DNA of 64,000 bases, taken from an uncultured Paracoccaceae bacterium (GTDB lineage: Bacteria; Pseudomonadota; Alphaproteobacteria; Rhodobacterales; Rhodobacteraceae). The translations under genes and the position numbers were made by a program. Under the pieces are notes generated by a model. The model saw only the letters and a list, made by a program, of their open reading frames with translations, had not been told where the DNA came from and did not search any database. The DNA lies in the NCBI GenBank assembly GCA_943787785.1, contig CALSNT010000009.1, positions 310,001-374,000 on the forward strand. The letters run 5' to 3'. This document shows, in pieces, positions 34,781 through 45,204 of the stretch. Each line of letters starts with the position of its first letter. Position 1 is the stretch's first letter.

Positions 34781-35655
34781 CGTTTGCGGCGTTCGCCTTT
34801 TACCTGTTTGCCTTTGCGGTGGTCGCCGGGGGCCTGATGGTCGTCGTTGCCCGCAACCCGGTGCATTCGGTGCTGTGGCTGATCCTGTGCTTCCTTTCTT
34901 CGGCGGGCCTGTTCGTGCTGGTCGGGGCCGAGTTCGTGGCGATGCTGCTGATCATCGTCTACGTCGGCGCGGTCGCGGTGCTGTTCCTGTTTGTCGTCAT
35001 GATGCTGGACGTCGACTTCGCCGAGCTGAAGGCCGAAATGGCGAATTACATGCCGCTGGGCCTGGTGATCGGGGTCGTCCTGCTGATGCAACTGGGCATC
35101 GCCTTCGGCGTCTGGCAGTCCGCCGACATTGCCGAAAGCCAGCGCGCCGCGCCGGTGATCGCCGTGGGGGCCGAGGATGTGGGTGAGGGGCTGTTCAGCG
35201 ACAGCGACGCGCTGCTGAGCCAGACACACAACACCCGCGCACTCGGCACGCTGATCTACGACGACTATCTGCTGCTGTTCCAACTCGCCGGGCTGATCCT
35301 GCTGGTTGCCATGATCGGCGCAATCGTCCTGACCCTGCGCCACCGGACCGACATCAAGCGGCAGAACATCGTCGCCCAGATGATGCGCGACCCGGCCAAG
35401 GCGATGGAGTTGAAGGACGTGAAACCGGGCAGGGACTATGATCGCACTCGAACACTACCTCACCGTCGCTGCCGCGCTGTTCGTGATCGGCATTTTCGGG
35501 CTGTTCCTGAACCGCAAGAACGTGATCGTCATCCTGATGAGCATCGAATTGATGCTGCTGGCGGTGAACATCAATTTCGTGGCGTTCTCGGCCTACCTGG
35601 GCGACCTGGTCGGGCAGGTCTTCACCCTGTTCGTGCTGACCGTGGCGGCGGCTGA
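34777..35655 (+). CDS. nuoJ: NADH-quinone oxidoreductase subunit J, with read-through C-terminal tail from a probable frameshift
   Basis: Residues 1-220 are a normal NuoJ: five transmembrane helices, with [54 protein letters not shown] (core residues) around 25-75. After VKPGR near residue 219 the frame misses the expected stop and runs 214 bp into nuoK, adding about 73 Arg/His/Pro-rich residues that are nuoK read out of frame. One extra base near 35430 would give a stop at 35439-35441, overlapping the nuoK ATG as ATGA like the neighbouring genes. Either a real deletion or a sequence error; the functional protein is probably about 221 residues. Confidence 0.85.
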   Translation: MTFAAFAFYLFAFAVVAGGLMVVVARNPVHSVLWLILCFLSSAGLFVLVGAEFVAMLLIIVYVGAVAVLFLFVVMMLDVDFAELKAEMANYMPLGLVIGVVLLMQLGIAFGVWQSADIAESQRAAPVIAVGAEDVGEGLFSDSDALLSQTHNTRALGTLIYDDYLLLFQLAGLILLVAMIGAIVLTLRHRTDIKRQNIVAQMMRDPAKAMELKDVKPGRDYDRTRTLPHRRCRAVRDRHFRAVPEPQERDRHPDEHRIDAAGGEHQFRGVLGLPGRPGRAGLHPVRADRGGG

Positions 35656-35743
35656 GGCCGCGATCGGCCTTGCGATCCTCGTCTGTTTCTTCCGCAATCG
35701 CGGCACCATCGACGTTGAAGACGTCAACGTGATGAAGGGCTGA
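35438..35743 (+). CDS. nuoK: NADH-quinone oxidoreductase subunit K
   Basis: A 101-residue, three-helix membrane subunit of the pump module. The conserved glutamates are in [17 protein letters not shown] (near residue 35) and [13 protein letters not shown] (near 72), both needed for proton transfer. Length and sequence are standard. The nuoJ frame overlaps it because of the probable frameshift just before its start. Confidence 0.96.
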   Translation: MIALEHYLTVAAALFVIGIFGLFLNRKNVIVILMSIELMLLAVNINFVAFSAYLGDLVGQVFTLFVLTVAAAEAAIGLAILVCFFRNRGTIDVEDVNVMKG

Positions 35744-35747
35744 ACCC

Positions 35748-38003
35748 ATGGCAACAATCATCCTGTTTGCCCCGCTTCTGGGCGCGCTGATCGGCGGGCT
35801 TGGCTGGCGTGTGATCGGAGAACCGGCGGCGCAGTGGATCACCACGGGGCTGCTGTTTCTGGCCGCGATCCTGTCCTGGGTGATTTTCCTGACGCTGGGG
35901 CCCGAAACCGAGCACATCCAGATCCTGCGCTGGATCGAATCCGGCAGCCTGTCCACCGACTGGGCGATCCGTCTGGACCGTCTGACCTCGATCATGCTGG
36001 TGGTCATCACCACCGTCTCGGCGCTCGTCCACCTCTATTCCTTTGGCTACATGGGCCATGATGAGAACTTTGGTGAGGGCGAGGGGTCCGAGTACAAGGC
36101 GCGGTTCTTTGCCTACCTCAGTTTCTTCACCTTCGCGATGCTGTGCCTCGTCACCGCCGACAATCTTGTTCAGATGTTCTTTGGTTGGGAAGGGGTCGGC
36201 CTCGCCTCCTACCTGCTGATCGGGTTCTATTATAAGAAGCCGAGCGCCAATGCCGCTGCGATCAAGGCATTCGTGGTCAACCGGATCGGCGACTTCGGCT
36301 TCGCCCTGGGGATTTTCGCACTGTATCTGTTGACGGATTCGATCCGCTTTGACGACATCTTTGCCGCCACGCCCGAGCTGGCGCAGACCAGTATTCGATT
36401 CCTGTGGACCGACTGGAACGCGGCCGAATTGACCGCCTTCCTGCTGTTCATCGGCGCGATGGGAAAATCGGCGCAGTTCTTTCTGCACACCTGGCTACCG
36501 GACGCGATGGAGGGCCCGACGCCGGTGTCGGCGCTGATCCACGCCGCGACGATGGTGACGGCGGGCGTGTTCCTGGTCTGCCGGTTCTCTCCGCTAATGG
36601 AATTCGCGCCTTATACGCAAACGTTTATCGTCATCATCGGCGCGACCACGGCATTTTTTGCTGCCACCGTGGGGCTGGTGCAGAACGACATCAAACGGGT
36701 GATCGCCTATTCGACCTGTTCGCAGCTTGGCTATATGTTCGTGGCCGCGGGCGTCGGAGTCTATTCGGTCGCGATGTTCCACCTGCTGACGCACGCATTC
36801 TTCAAGGCGATGCTGTTCCTCGGGGCCGGTTCGGTCATCCACGCGATGCATCATGAGCAGGACATGCGCAATTATGGCGGGTTGAAGGACAAGATCCCGC
36901 TGACTTTCTGGGCGATGTTGATCGGCACGCTTGCAATCACCGGGGTCGGGATTCCGCTGACGCATTACGGCTTTGCCGGGTTCCTGTCCAAAGACGCCAT
37001 CATAGAAAGCGCCTTTGCCGGTGGCACCAATGCGGCCAGCTTTGCCTTCTGGGCGCTGGTGATTGCCGCGGCGATGACCAGTTTCTACAGCTGGCGGCTG
37101 ATGTTCATGACCTTCTGGGGTGAGGCGCGAGGTGACATGCACGCGCATGGGCATGCCCACGAAAGCCCGCGCTCGATGTTGGCACCGCTTGGTGTTCTGG
37201 CGGTCGGCTCAGTGCTGGCGGGGATGATCTGGGTCGGGCCGTTCTTCGGCGACCATGCCGAAGTTGAGGAATTCTTTGGCATCCCGCATGCGGAAGGTGC
37301 CGAGGCCCATGCCGGGCTTGGCGGGCCGGAATTGATGTTTGGTGCGGCGCTGGCGGCGACTGAGGCTGAGGGCGACGATCATGGCGACAAAGCCGCTGTC
37401 GACCCTGAAAACCTGCCGGTTCAGCCGGGCGAGGGCGCGATCTATATGCACCCGTCCAACCATACGCTTGACGACGCGCACCACGCCCCGAAATGGGTGA
37501 AGGTGTCTCCGTTCATCGCCATGCTGCTGGGCTTTGGCATCGCGTTGTCGATGTATATGCGCGGCGTGCCGGTCCTGGCAAAACTGGGTCTGGGTGCTTT
37601 GGGCGCAGTCGTCCTGTTCGTCGCCAAGGTGCCGCTGGCGCTGGCGATCCTCGGCGGCGTCGTTCTTGCCGCGATATTCCTGCTGACACGCTTTGGCATG
37701 AATGAGACGTTAGCCGCGAACCAGGCGCCGCTTTATCGGTTCTTCCTGAACAAATGGTACTTCGACGAGATCTATGACGCGACCTTCGTGCGCGGCGCAA
37801 AATGGCTGGGCCGCTTCCTGTGGAAGAAGGGTGATGGGATGGTGATCGACGGAACCATCAACGGGGTTGCCATGGAAATCGTGCCGTTCTTTACCCGCCT
37901 CGCTGGCCGCGCGCAGTCTGGATACATGTTCCACTATGCCGCCGCGATGGTGCTGGGGATCGTAATTTTCATCACCTGGATGACGCTGTGGGGGGGGCAG
38001 TAA
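35748..38003 (+). CDS. nuoL: NADH-quinone oxidoreductase subunit L
   Basis: A 751-residue antiporter-like proton-pumping subunit with the long lateral helix. Seen: [20 protein letters not shown] near residue 144, [27 protein letters not shown] near 250 (with the essential Lys/His), and [15 protein letters not shown] near 323. It exceeds the roughly 610-residue E. coli protein. The surplus is mainly a His/Glu/Asp-rich loop at about residues 460-580 ([29 protein letters not shown]), a variable region in this lineage. It lies 4 bp after nuoK. Confidence 0.96.
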   Translation: MATIILFAPLLGALIGGLGWRVIGEPAAQWITTGLLFLAAILSWVIFLTLGPETEHIQILRWIESGSLSTDWAIRLDRLTSIMLVVITTVSALVHLYSFGYMGHDENFGEGEGSEYKARFFAYLSFFTFAMLCLVTADNLVQMFFGWEGVGLASYLLIGFYYKKPSANAAAIKAFVVNRIGDFGFALGIFALYLLTDSIRFDDIFAATPELAQTSIRFLWTDWNAAELTAFLLFIGAMGKSAQFFLHTWLPDAMEGPTPVSALIHAATMVTAGVFLVCRFSPLMEFAPYTQTFIVIIGATTAFFAATVGLVQNDIKRVIAYSTCSQLGYMFVAAGVGVYSVAMFHLLTHAFFKAMLFLGAGSVIHAMHHEQDMRNYGGLKDKIPLTFWAMLIGTLAITGVGIPLTHYGFAGFLSKDAIIESAFAGGTNAASFAFWALVIAAAMTSFYSWRLMFMTFWGEARGDMHAHGHAHESPRSMLAPLGVLAVGSVLAGMIWVGPFFGDHAEVEEFFGIPHAEGAEAHAGLGGPELMFGAALAATEAEGDDHGDKAAVDPENLPVQPGEGAIYMHPSNHTLDDAHHAPKWVKVSPFIAMLLGFGIALSMYMRGVPVLAKLGLGALGAVVLFVAKVPLALAILGGVVLAAIFLLTRFGMNETLAANQAPLYRFFLNKWYFDEIYDATFVRGAKWLGRFLWKKGDGMVIDGTINGVAMEIVPFFTRLAGRAQSGYMFHYAAAMVLGIVIFITWMTLWGGQ

Positions 38004-38004
38004 G

Positions 38005-39549
38005 ATGCAAGGCAACCTGCTGTCGATCATCACCTTCCTGCCGCTGATTGCCGCCGTCATACTGGCGCTGTTCCTGCGTGGTGATGACGCCGCCGCGCAG
38101 AAGAACGCCAAATGGCTGGCGCTGACCGCAACCTCGACCACTTTCGTCGTTTCGCTGTTCATGCTGGCCGGGTTCAATCCGAACGACACCGGATTCCAGT
38201 TTGTCGAGGAACGCAGCTGGCTACTGGGGCTGACCTATAAGCTGGGCGTCGACGGGATCAGCGTTTTGTTCGTGATGTTGACCACGTTCCTGATGCCGCT
38301 GGTCATCGCCGCTTGCTGGACCGTCGAGCACCGGGTGAAAGACTACATGATCGCGTTCCTGATGCTGGAAACGCTGATGCTGGGCGTGTTCTGCGCGCTG
38401 GATCTAATCCTGTTCTACCTGTTCTTCGAAGGCGGGTTGATCCCGATGTTCCTGATCATCGGCATCTGGGGTGGCAGGGAACGCATCTATGCTGCGTTCA
38501 AATTCTTCCTCTACACCTTCCTCGGCTCGGTCCTGATGCTGGTCGCGATGATCGGCATGTTCGTGCAGGCCGGGACCACCGACATTCCGACCCTGCTGAA
38601 CCACCAATTCGCCTCCGAGACCTTCGCCGTCTGGGGCTTCCAGATCATCGGCGGCGTGCAGACGCTGCTGTGGCTGGCGTTCTTTGCCAGTTTCGCGGTG
38701 AAAATGCCGATGTGGCCGGTGCACACATGGTTGCCGGATGCGCACGTGCAAGCGCCGACCGCCGGGTCTGTTGTGCTGGCAGCGATCCTGCTGAAAATGG
38801 GCGGTTATGGCTTCCTGCGATTCAGCTTGCCGATGTTTCCGGTCGCCTCGGACATCATGGCTGATTTCGTGATGTGGCTGAGTGCGATTGCGATCATCTA
38901 CACCAGCCTCGTCGCGCTGATGCAGGAAGATATGAAGAAGCTGATCGCCTATTCCTCGGTCGCGCATATGGGCTACGTCACCGCCGGGATCTTCGCGGCG
39001 AACCAGCAGGGCGTCGATGGGGCAATCTTCCAGATGATCAGCCACGGGTTTATCTCGGGCGCCCTGTTCCTGTGTGTCGGGGTCATCTACGACCGGATGC
39101 ACACGCGCGAGATTGATGCCTACGGCGGCCTTGTGAATAAAATGCCAGCCTACGCGGCGATCTTCATGCTGTTCACCATGGCCAATGTTGGCCTGCCGGG
39201 GACGTCCGGCTTTGTCGGAGAATTCCTGACCCTTATCGGCATCTTTCAGGCCAATACCTGGGTGGCAATGGTGGCGACGGCAGGGGTGATCTTGTCCGCT
39301 GGCTACGCGCTGTGGCTGTACCGCCGCGTGGTCATGGGTGATCTGATTAAGGAGAGCCTGCGCTCGATCAAGGACATGACCGACCGCGAGAAAGCGATCT
39401 TCGCGCCGCTTGTGGTGATGACGATTCTGCTGGGTGTCTATCCCAGTCTGGTCACCGACATGATCGGCCCCTCGGTCGAGGCGCTTTTGGACAACTACCA
39501 CGCTGGGTTACCGGCTGAGGCCGGCATGACGCAAGTGGCGCATAACTAG
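38005..39549 (+). CDS. nuoM: NADH-quinone oxidoreductase subunit M
   Basis: A 514-residue antiporter-like pump subunit with about 14 helices. Conserved points: [41 protein letters not shown] around residues 113-153 with the essential Glu, [24 protein letters not shown] near 237, and [13 protein letters not shown] near 312 (core residues given). It starts 1 bp after the nuoL stop. Standard length; secure. Confidence 0.96.
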   Translation: MQGNLLSIITFLPLIAAVILALFLRGDDAAAQKNAKWLALTATSTTFVVSLFMLAGFNPNDTGFQFVEERSWLLGLTYKLGVDGISVLFVMLTTFLMPLVIAACWTVEHRVKDYMIAFLMLETLMLGVFCALDLILFYLFFEGGLIPMFLIIGIWGGRERIYAAFKFFLYTFLGSVLMLVAMIGMFVQAGTTDIPTLLNHQFASETFAVWGFQIIGGVQTLLWLAFFASFAVKMPMWPVHTWLPDAHVQAPTAGSVVLAAILLKMGGYGFLRFSLPMFPVASDIMADFVMWLSAIAIIYTSLVALMQEDMKKLIAYSSVAHMGYVTAGIFAANQQGVDGAIFQMISHGFISGALFLCVGVIYDRMHTREIDAYGGLVNKMPAYAAIFMLFTMANVGLPGTSGFVGEFLTLIGIFQANTWVAMVATAGVILSAGYALWLYRRVVMGDLIKESLRSIKDMTDREKAIFAPLVVMTILLGVYPSLVTDMIGPSVEALLDNYHAGLPAEAGMTQVAHN

Positions 39550-39560
39550 GGGGCGGTGCG

Positions 39561-41000
39561 ATGACCAACGCTGATATCCAGACCGTCCTGCCCGAAGTGC
39601 TGCTCGCCGCTTACGCGATGCTGGCGCTGATGTTCGGGGTCTATACGACAAAAGACAAGGTCGCGCCGCTGCTGGTCTGGGTGACCAGCGCGGTTCTGGC
39701 AGTCCTCGGCTTGTGGATTCTGACCGGTGGGGGCGGCGATGTCGCAGCCTTTGGCGGGATGATCGTCAACGACGCCTTCGCGCGTTTTGCCAAGGTGGTG
39801 ATCCTGTTCAGCGCCGCCGCCGTACTGCTGATGAGCGAAGGCTATATGGCCAAGCGCGGGTTACTGCGCTTCGAGTACCCGCTGCTGGTCGCACTGGCGG
39901 TGGTCGGCATGATGGTCATGGTTTCTGCCGGAGACCTGATGGCGCTCTATATGGGGTTGGAGCTGCAATCGCTGGCGCTCTATGTGGTCGCCGCGCTGCG
40001 CCGGGACTCAGTGAAATCGACCGAGGCCGGGCTAAAGTATTTCGTGCTTGGCGCGCTGTCCTCCGGCCTGCTGCTTTACGGAGCGTCGCTGGTCTACGGC
40101 TTTGCGGGCACCACGCTGTTCACCGGCATCATTGCCGCCGTGGGCGAGGGGCAGGCGCCACTGGGGCTGCTGTTCGGGCTGGTCTTCGTAATCGCGGGCA
40201 TGGCCTTCAAGGTCAGCGCAGCACCCTTTCATATGTGGACGCCGGATGTCTATGAGGGCTCGCCCACGCCGGTTACCGCGTTTTTTGCCACCGCGCCGAA
40301 AATGGCTGCGATGGGGCTGTTCGCGCGGGTCGTGCATGATGCCTTTGGCGGGGTCGTTGGCGACTGGCAGCAGATCGTCGCGTTCCTCGCCGTGGCTTCG
40401 ATGTTCCTCGGCGGCATCGCCGCCATCGGGCAGCGCAATATCAAGCGGCTGATGGCCTATTCGTCGATCAGCCACATGGGCTTTGCGCTGATGGGGCTGG
40501 CGGCGGGTACTGCCTTCGGCGTGCAGGCGATGTTGGTCTATATGGCGATCTATGTGACGATGAACATCGGCGTTTTCGCCTTCATCCTTGCGATGGAACG
40601 AGACGGCGCGCCGGTGGTGCGCATTGACGAGCTTGGCGGGTATTCCAAACGCGAGCCGCTGCGCGCGCTGGCGATGCTGGTGCTGCTGTTCAGCCTTGCG
40701 GGGGTGCCGCCGCTGGTCGGCTTCTTCGGCAAATTCTACGTGCTGCGCGCCGCGATGGACGCTGGCATGACATGGCTCGCCATCGCCGCCGTGATAGCTG
40801 CCGTCATCAACGCCTTTTATTACCTGCGCATCGTCTTCCTGATGTATTTCGGGGAAGATGCTGAGGCGATGGACAGCGGCATTTCGCCCGTCCTCTGGGG
40901 TTTCCTGATGGCCTCCGCCGCGATCATGGTTGTTGGGATCATCAACCTATTCGGGGTCGAAGCGATTGCCGCCACCGCCGCTGCGGCTCTTGTCAACTGA
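39561..41000 (+). CDS. nuoN: NADH-quinone oxidoreductase subunit N
   Basis: A 479-residue pump subunit. Seen: [25 protein letters not shown] near residue 125 (essential Glu), [25 protein letters not shown] near 222, [16 protein letters not shown] near 296 and [13 protein letters not shown] near 383 (core residues). It closes the 14-subunit set; all nuo genes A-N are present. Its last codons overlap the start region of birA. Confidence 0.96.
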   Translation: MTNADIQTVLPEVLLAAYAMLALMFGVYTTKDKVAPLLVWVTSAVLAVLGLWILTGGGGDVAAFGGMIVNDAFARFAKVVILFSAAAVLLMSEGYMAKRGLLRFEYPLLVALAVVGMMVMVSAGDLMALYMGLELQSLALYVVAALRRDSVKSTEAGLKYFVLGALSSGLLLYGASLVYGFAGTTLFTGIIAAVGEGQAPLGLLFGLVFVIAGMAFKVSAAPFHMWTPDVYEGSPTPVTAFFATAPKMAAMGLFARVVHDAFGGVVGDWQQIVAFLAVASMFLGGIAAIGQRNIKRLMAYSSISHMGFALMGLAAGTAFGVQAMLVYMAIYVTMNIGVFAFILAMERDGAPVVRIDELGGYSKREPLRALAMLVLLFSLAGVPPLVGFFGKFYVLRAAMDAGMTWLAIAAVIAAVINAFYYLRIVFLMYFGEDAEAMDSGISPVLWGFLMASAAIMVVGIINLFGVEAIAATAAAALVN

Positions 41001-41739
41001 GTCTGTCTGGCCCGAAGGGGTCGGACGGATCGACCTGCCCGAAATTGACAGCACCAACGCCGAAGCCGCGCGACGCGCGCCGACGCTGAGTCAGCCGACA
41101 TGGATTTTCACACATAAGCAGACCGGGGCCAAAGGCCGCCGAGGCCGGGTTTGGGCGCAACCACCGGGGAGTTTTGCCGCTACACTGGTGATGGAACCAC
41201 TGGGCGGGCCGGGCGAGGGGGCGCTGCGCAGTTTCATGGCCGCGAATGCGTTGTTTGAGGCGCTGGCTTTGTTCGTTGATCGCACTCGGCTGGCGTTGAA
41301 ATGGCCCAATGACGTGCTGCTGGATGGCGGCAAGGTTGCTGGTATCCTGCTGGAAAGTGCCGGCACGGCCGAACGGCTGGATTGGCTGGCGGTGGGGATC
41401 GGAGTGAACCTCGGCTTGCCGCCGGACGATGTCCGGAACGCAGCATTTCCTCCGGTAGGGCTAGCTGAGCAAGGCGGAAAGACTGTGCTGCCAGAGGATT
41501 TTTTGCCGCTGCTGGCCGCGAATTTCGCTACGCAGGAGGCGTTGCTGGCCGCCGAAGGTTTCGCACCAATCCGCGCGCAATGGCTGGCCAAAGCCGCTCG
41601 TTTGGGCGAGGTGATAACCGCCCGCACTGGATCGGCCGAAATCACCGGGCGGTTTGACACCATCGACGATAGCGGGTGTCTTGTGCTGACCTCTCCGACC
41701 GGGCAAAAGGCGATCCCCGCCGCCGACGTTTTTTTCTGA
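40990..41739 (+). CDS. birA: Biotin-[acetyl-CoA-carboxylase] ligase
   Basis: A protein of about 249 residues with the BirA catalytic and C-terminal SH3-like domains but no N-terminal DNA-binding domain, so a ligase rather than a repressor. Seen: IDSTNAEA near residue 19, the biotinyl-AMP loop [10 protein letters not shown] near 44, [20 protein letters not shown] near 100 (core residues) and GIGVNLG near 136. A TTG at 40990 overlapping the nuoN stop is the most plausible start; no ATG fits. It would charge biotin enzymes such as the MccA encoded at 14217. Confidence 0.9.
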   Translation: MSTESVWPEGVGRIDLPEIDSTNAEAARRAPTLSQPTWIFTHKQTGAKGRRGRVWAQPPGSFAATLVMEPLGGPGEGALRSFMAANALFEALALFVDRTRLALKWPNDVLLDGGKVAGILLESAGTAERLDWLAVGIGVNLGLPPDDVRNAAFPPVGLAEQGGKTVLPEDFLPLLAANFATQEALLAAEGFAPIRAQWLAKAARLGEVITARTGSAEITGRFDTIDDSGCLVLTSPTGQKAIPAADVFF

Positions 41740-41751
41740 ACGGAAATCCCC

Positions 41752-42525
41752 ATGCTGCTTTGCATCGACACCGGCAATACCAACACGGTTTTCGCAATCT
41801 GGGACGGGAAGAAATTCCTTGGCACATGGCGCGCCTCGACCGAGCATCAGCGCACCGGCGACCAGTATTTCGTCTGGCTGAACACGCTGATGAAGGCGCA
41901 GGGGCTGAAGGCGAAAATCACCGAGGTCATAATCTCGTCCACCGTGCCGCGCGTGGTGTTCAACCTGCGTGTCTTGTGTGATCGGTACTTCAATTGTCGC
42001 CCGCTGGTGGTGGGCAAGCCCGAGTGCAGGCTGCCGGTGGAGCCGCGCGTTGATCCGGGCACACGGCCCGGGCCTGACCGGCTGGCCAATGCGGCGGGGG
42101 CGTTTGATCGGCACGGCGGCAATGTGGTTGTGGTAGACTTCGGCACGGCAACGAATTTTGACGTGGTGTCCGACGATGGCGCGTATGTTGGCGGTGTGAT
42201 CGCACCCGGAGTGAATCTGTCGCTTGAGGCGCTTCATGCCGGAGCTGCAGCACTGCCACATGTCGATATATCTCAGCCCGCCAAGGTAATCGGCACCAAT
42301 ACGATTGAATGCATTCAGTCCGGCGTGTTCTGGGGCTACACGGGGTTGATTGAAGGATTGATTGCCCGCATCCGCACCGAATATGGCAAGCCGATGAAGG
42401 TCATCGGAACCGGTGGGCTGGCCCCGCTATTCGCCCAAGGCGACGTAAAATTCGACACAATTGAAGAAGATCTGACGATGCACGGCCTGACCGTCATCCA
42501 TAAATGTAACAAGGAAAACAAATGA
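41752..42525 (+). CDS. coaX: Type III pantothenate kinase
   Basis: A 257-residue enzyme that phosphorylates pantothenate, the first step of coenzyme A synthesis. The actin-like fold is shown by LLCIDTGNTNTVFAIWD (residues 2-18), the substrate loop GPDRLANAAGAF near 106, VVDFGTATNFDVV near 125 and GGVIAPGVNLSLEALH near 146. CoaX is the ATP-demanding, monovalent-cation-dependent isoform. It follows birA by 12 bp and overlaps rnj by ATGA. Confidence 0.95.
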   Translation: MLLCIDTGNTNTVFAIWDGKKFLGTWRASTEHQRTGDQYFVWLNTLMKAQGLKAKITEVIISSTVPRVVFNLRVLCDRYFNCRPLVVGKPECRLPVEPRVDPGTRPGPDRLANAAGAFDRHGGNVVVVDFGTATNFDVVSDDGAYVGGVIAPGVNLSLEALHAGAAALPHVDISQPAKVIGTNTIECIQSGVFWGYTGLIEGLIARIRTEYGKPMKVIGTGGLAPLFAQGDVKFDTIEEDLTMHGLTVIHKCNKENK

Positions 42526-44189
42526 GTACGAGCGAACGACTGATCTACCTGCCCCTGGGTGGCGCGGGTGAGATTGGCATGAATACTTACGTCTATGGCT
42601 ACGGCAAGAAGGATAAGGAACGCCTGATCGTCGTTGATTTGGGCATCACCTTCCCCGACATGGACACGACACCCGGTGTCGACGTCATCATGGCAAATAT
42701 CGACTGGCTTGTAGCGCGCAAGGACCGGATCGAAGCTATCTTCATCACCCACGCGCACGAAGATCATATTGGCGCTTTGGGGCATCTTTGGAGCGGCCTG
42801 CGCGCGCCGATACACTGCCGAAAATTCACCGCCCACCATGCGGCCCGCAAATTGGGTGAACATGGCGGCGGCGAAGACGCGATCTCGGTCGCTGATCCCT
42901 GGCCTGCGCAGATCAAGGCTGGTCCGTTCACGGTCGGCTTCCTGCCCGTCAGCCACTCGATCCCCGAAAGCTCGGCGCTGGTCATCGACAGCCCTGTGGG
43001 CCGCGTTGTCCACACTGGCGACTTTAAACTAGACGAGACTCCGCTGGTGGGCGAGGCATGGGATGCCAAGCTTTGGGGAGAGGTTGCCGGCAAGGGTATT
43101 CACGCACTGGTCTGTGATTCCACCAACGTGTTTAGCCCGAAACCAGGCCGGTCCGAGGCATCTCTGGTTGAACCGCTGACCGAGATGATCTCTAACGCGG
43201 ATGGGATGGTCGTGGCGACGACCTTCGCCTCCAACGTCGCGCGGGTGCGGACTTTGGCCGTCGCCGGGGCCGCCGCGGGGCGGTCGGTCTGCTTGCTGGG
43301 GCGATCGATGGAACGGATGGTCGAGGCCAGCCGCGCCACCGAGGTGCTGCCTGATTTCCCGCCGACCATTGACGCGGAAGAGGCGCAGGACATCCCGCGC
43401 GGCGACCTGATGCTGTTGGTCACAGGGTCTCAGGGCGAACGCCGTGCCGCTAGCGCCCAGCTGGCGCGGGGAAAGTATCGCGGGTTGACGGTGGCGGATG
43501 GGGATACGTTCCTGTTCAGTTCGAAGATCATTCCGGGCAACGAACGCGGCGTGATCCGGATTGTGAACGCCTATTCCGAAATGGGTGTCAGCGTCGTTGA
43601 TGGCGAGGACGGGCACTACCACGTTTCGGGCCACGCCAACCGGCCAGATCTGCTGGCGGTGCATGACCTGATGAAGCCGAAAATGGTGATTCCGATGCAT
43701 GGTGAGCATCGGCATCTGCGCGAACATGCGATGTTGGCTGGGGAAAATGGGCGCGCCTCGATCATCGCCACCAACGGTATGATGCTGGACCTCACGGGTA
43801 AGAAACCGAAAGTGGCCGAGCATGTCGAGGCCGCGCGCACCTACCGCGACGGCGACGTCTATATCGGAGAGCTGGACGGCGTTATTCGCGACCGTATCCG
43901 CATGGCGCTAAACGGGCATGTGATGATCTCGCTGATATTGGAGAACAACCAGATGGTTGGCGATGCTTGGTGTGAAACCATGGGGCTGCCAGAGACGGGG
44001 ACTTCTAATGCGCCGCTGGTGGATGTTCTCGAAGAAGATGTGAATCAGCTTATCGGTCGTGCAAGCAAGAGGTCGCTGGCCGACGACGACAAGCTGGATG
44101 AGGCTGTGCGTAAGGCGGTGCGGAGGTCGGCGAATGACGAGATCGGCAAGAAGCCGGAAGTGACGGTGGTGATCTCGCGGTTGGGGTAG
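42522..44189 (+). CDS. rnj: Ribonuclease J
   Basis: A 555-residue metallo-beta-lactamase/beta-CASP nuclease that acts in mRNA decay and rRNA 5' maturation. Seen: LPLGGAGEIGMN near residue 6, the metal motif THAHEDHIGAL near residue 82, SHSIPESSALVI near 145, HTGDFKLDETP near 165, and the beta-CASP region with TGSQGERRAA near 303 and HVSGHANRPDL near 366. Its ATG overlaps the coaX stop. The convergent gap to the ABC permease is 93 bp. Confidence 0.94.
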   Translation: MSTSERLIYLPLGGAGEIGMNTYVYGYGKKDKERLIVVDLGITFPDMDTTPGVDVIMANIDWLVARKDRIEAIFITHAHEDHIGALGHLWSGLRAPIHCRKFTAHHAARKLGEHGGGEDAISVADPWPAQIKAGPFTVGFLPVSHSIPESSALVIDSPVGRVVHTGDFKLDETPLVGEAWDAKLWGEVAGKGIHALVCDSTNVFSPKPGRSEASLVEPLTEMISNADGMVVATTFASNVARVRTLAVAGAAAGRSVCLLGRSMERMVEASRATEVLPDFPPTIDAEEAQDIPRGDLMLLVTGSQGERRAASAQLARGKYRGLTVADGDTFLFSSKIIPGNERGVIRIVNAYSEMGVSVVDGEDGHYHVSGHANRPDLLAVHDLMKPKMVIPMHGEHRHLREHAMLAGENGRASIIATNGMMLDLTGKKPKVAEHVEAARTYRDGDVYIGELDGVIRDRIRMALNGHVMISLILENNQMVGDAWCETMGLPETGTSNAPLVDVLEEDVNQLIGRASKRSLADDDKLDEAVRKAVRRSANDEIGKKPEVTVVISRLG

Positions 44190-44247
44190 GGCGTTGGTGC
44201 GAAGTCCTGTGAAATTGGACTGATGCGGTCGTTGGTCAAATACGCAT

Positions 44248-44283
44248 CTTCAGCCCGGATTCAAGCCTGAAGAGCGCCGGCGC
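44248..44283 (-). repeat. Dispersed intergenic element, copy C
   Basis: On the minus strand this reads as the same element as copy A (18472-18505): GCGCCGGCGC, CTTCAGGCTTGAATCCGGGC, then CTGAAG. It starts at the stop codon of the ABC permease gene. CTTCAG (44248-44253) and CTGAAG (44267-44272) can pair, and AGCGCCGGCGCT (44273-44284) is a perfect palindrome, so the element could act in transcription termination or mRNA 3' stability. Confidence 0.55.
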
Positions 44284-45203
44284 TACTTCACCGCGCCGCT
44301 GGCCATGCCCTTGATAATATAGCGCTCCAGCACGATGCCAATGACGATCAGCGGCAGAATGGCCGACGCGCTGAGGGCCGCCATCGACCACCAGTTGATG
44401 CCCTGCGACCCGGTCTGGCTGGCCACCATGACCGGCAGGGTCACGGCGTTGGTTGAAGTCAGAAGTGCGGCGAAAAAATATTCGTTCCAGGTCAGCACAA
44501 GGCTGAGGATGAAGGCAGCCACCATGCCGGGCAAGGCGATGGGCAGAATGATCGTGATGAACGCCCCCCAGATGCCCAGCCCATCGACAAGGGCGGCTTC
44601 TTCCAGTTCCACCGGAATGCCCTGAAACTGGTCGCGCATGATCCAGATGACGATGGGCAGGACGGTCAGCGCATATAGCAGGATCAACCCCAGCCGGGTG
44701 TCGAGCAGGGCAAGCTCTTTGTAAAGCACAAGGAACGGCAGGGCGAGGACCACGGGCGGCAGGATCAACTGGCTGAGGAAGAAGAAGCTGATATCGGGGT
44801 TGCGCATGAAGCCGAACTTGTAGCGGAAGCGGCTGAGGCCGTAGGCTGCGCAGCTTCCCAGCACCACTGCCAACATGGATGACGCCAGCGCAGTGACGGT
44901 GGAATTCCAGAAGCGTTTCAGGAATTCCTCGCGCACGGTCGAGACCTGCCCGATGGTGTCGGGCGACAGGCCCAGCGATTTCCAGCCGCGCCATTGCGGC
45001 GTGTAATCCACCCACGGAACCATGTTGCCCTGCATCACGTCGGGGGCCTGTTTGAAGCTGGTGGTGATAGTCCAGTAGATCGGGAACAGGCAGATTACGG
45101 TCCACAGGATCAGGATGCCATAAACCCCGATCCGGCCCACCCACCAGCCAACGCGCGGCGGCGGATCATCGGGGTGATCGTGGAATATCTGGGCGTCGCT
45201 CAC
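44283..45203 (-). CDS. Carbohydrate ABC transporter permease (MalG-type)
   Basis: A 306-residue inner-membrane permease with six transmembrane segments. The EAA loop that contacts the ATPase is EEAALVDGLGIWGAFITIILPIALPG near residue 213 (E-A-A-x-x-D-G and the distal P-x-x-x-P-G). The GTG at 45203 follows the stop of the upstream permease gene by one base. It is the last gene of the minus-strand transporter operon. With the permease at 45205, the binding protein at 46691 and the ATPase at 50765 it makes a CUT1-class sugar importer. Confidence 0.92.
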   Translation of the reverse strand: MSDAQIFHDHPDDPPPRVGWWVGRIGVYGILILWTVICLFPIYWTITTSFKQAPDVMQGNMVPWVDYTPQWRGWKSLGLSPDTIGQVSTVREEFLKRFWNSTVTALASSMLAVVLGSCAAYGLSRFRYKFGFMRNPDISFFFLSQLILPPVVLALPFLVLYKELALLDTRLGLILLYALTVLPIVIWIMRDQFQGIPVELEEAALVDGLGIWGAFITIILPIALPGMVAAFILSLVLTWNEYFFAALLTSTNAVTLPVMVASQTGSQGINWWSMAALSASAILPLIVIGIVLERYIIKGMASGAVK

Positions 45204-45204
45204 G

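Noticed and set aside
44236-45144. Second minus-strand frame overlapping the MalG-type permease
   Set aside because: It is the permease gene read in another frame, without hydrophobic helices in proper order; the frame ending at 44283 has the EAA motif.
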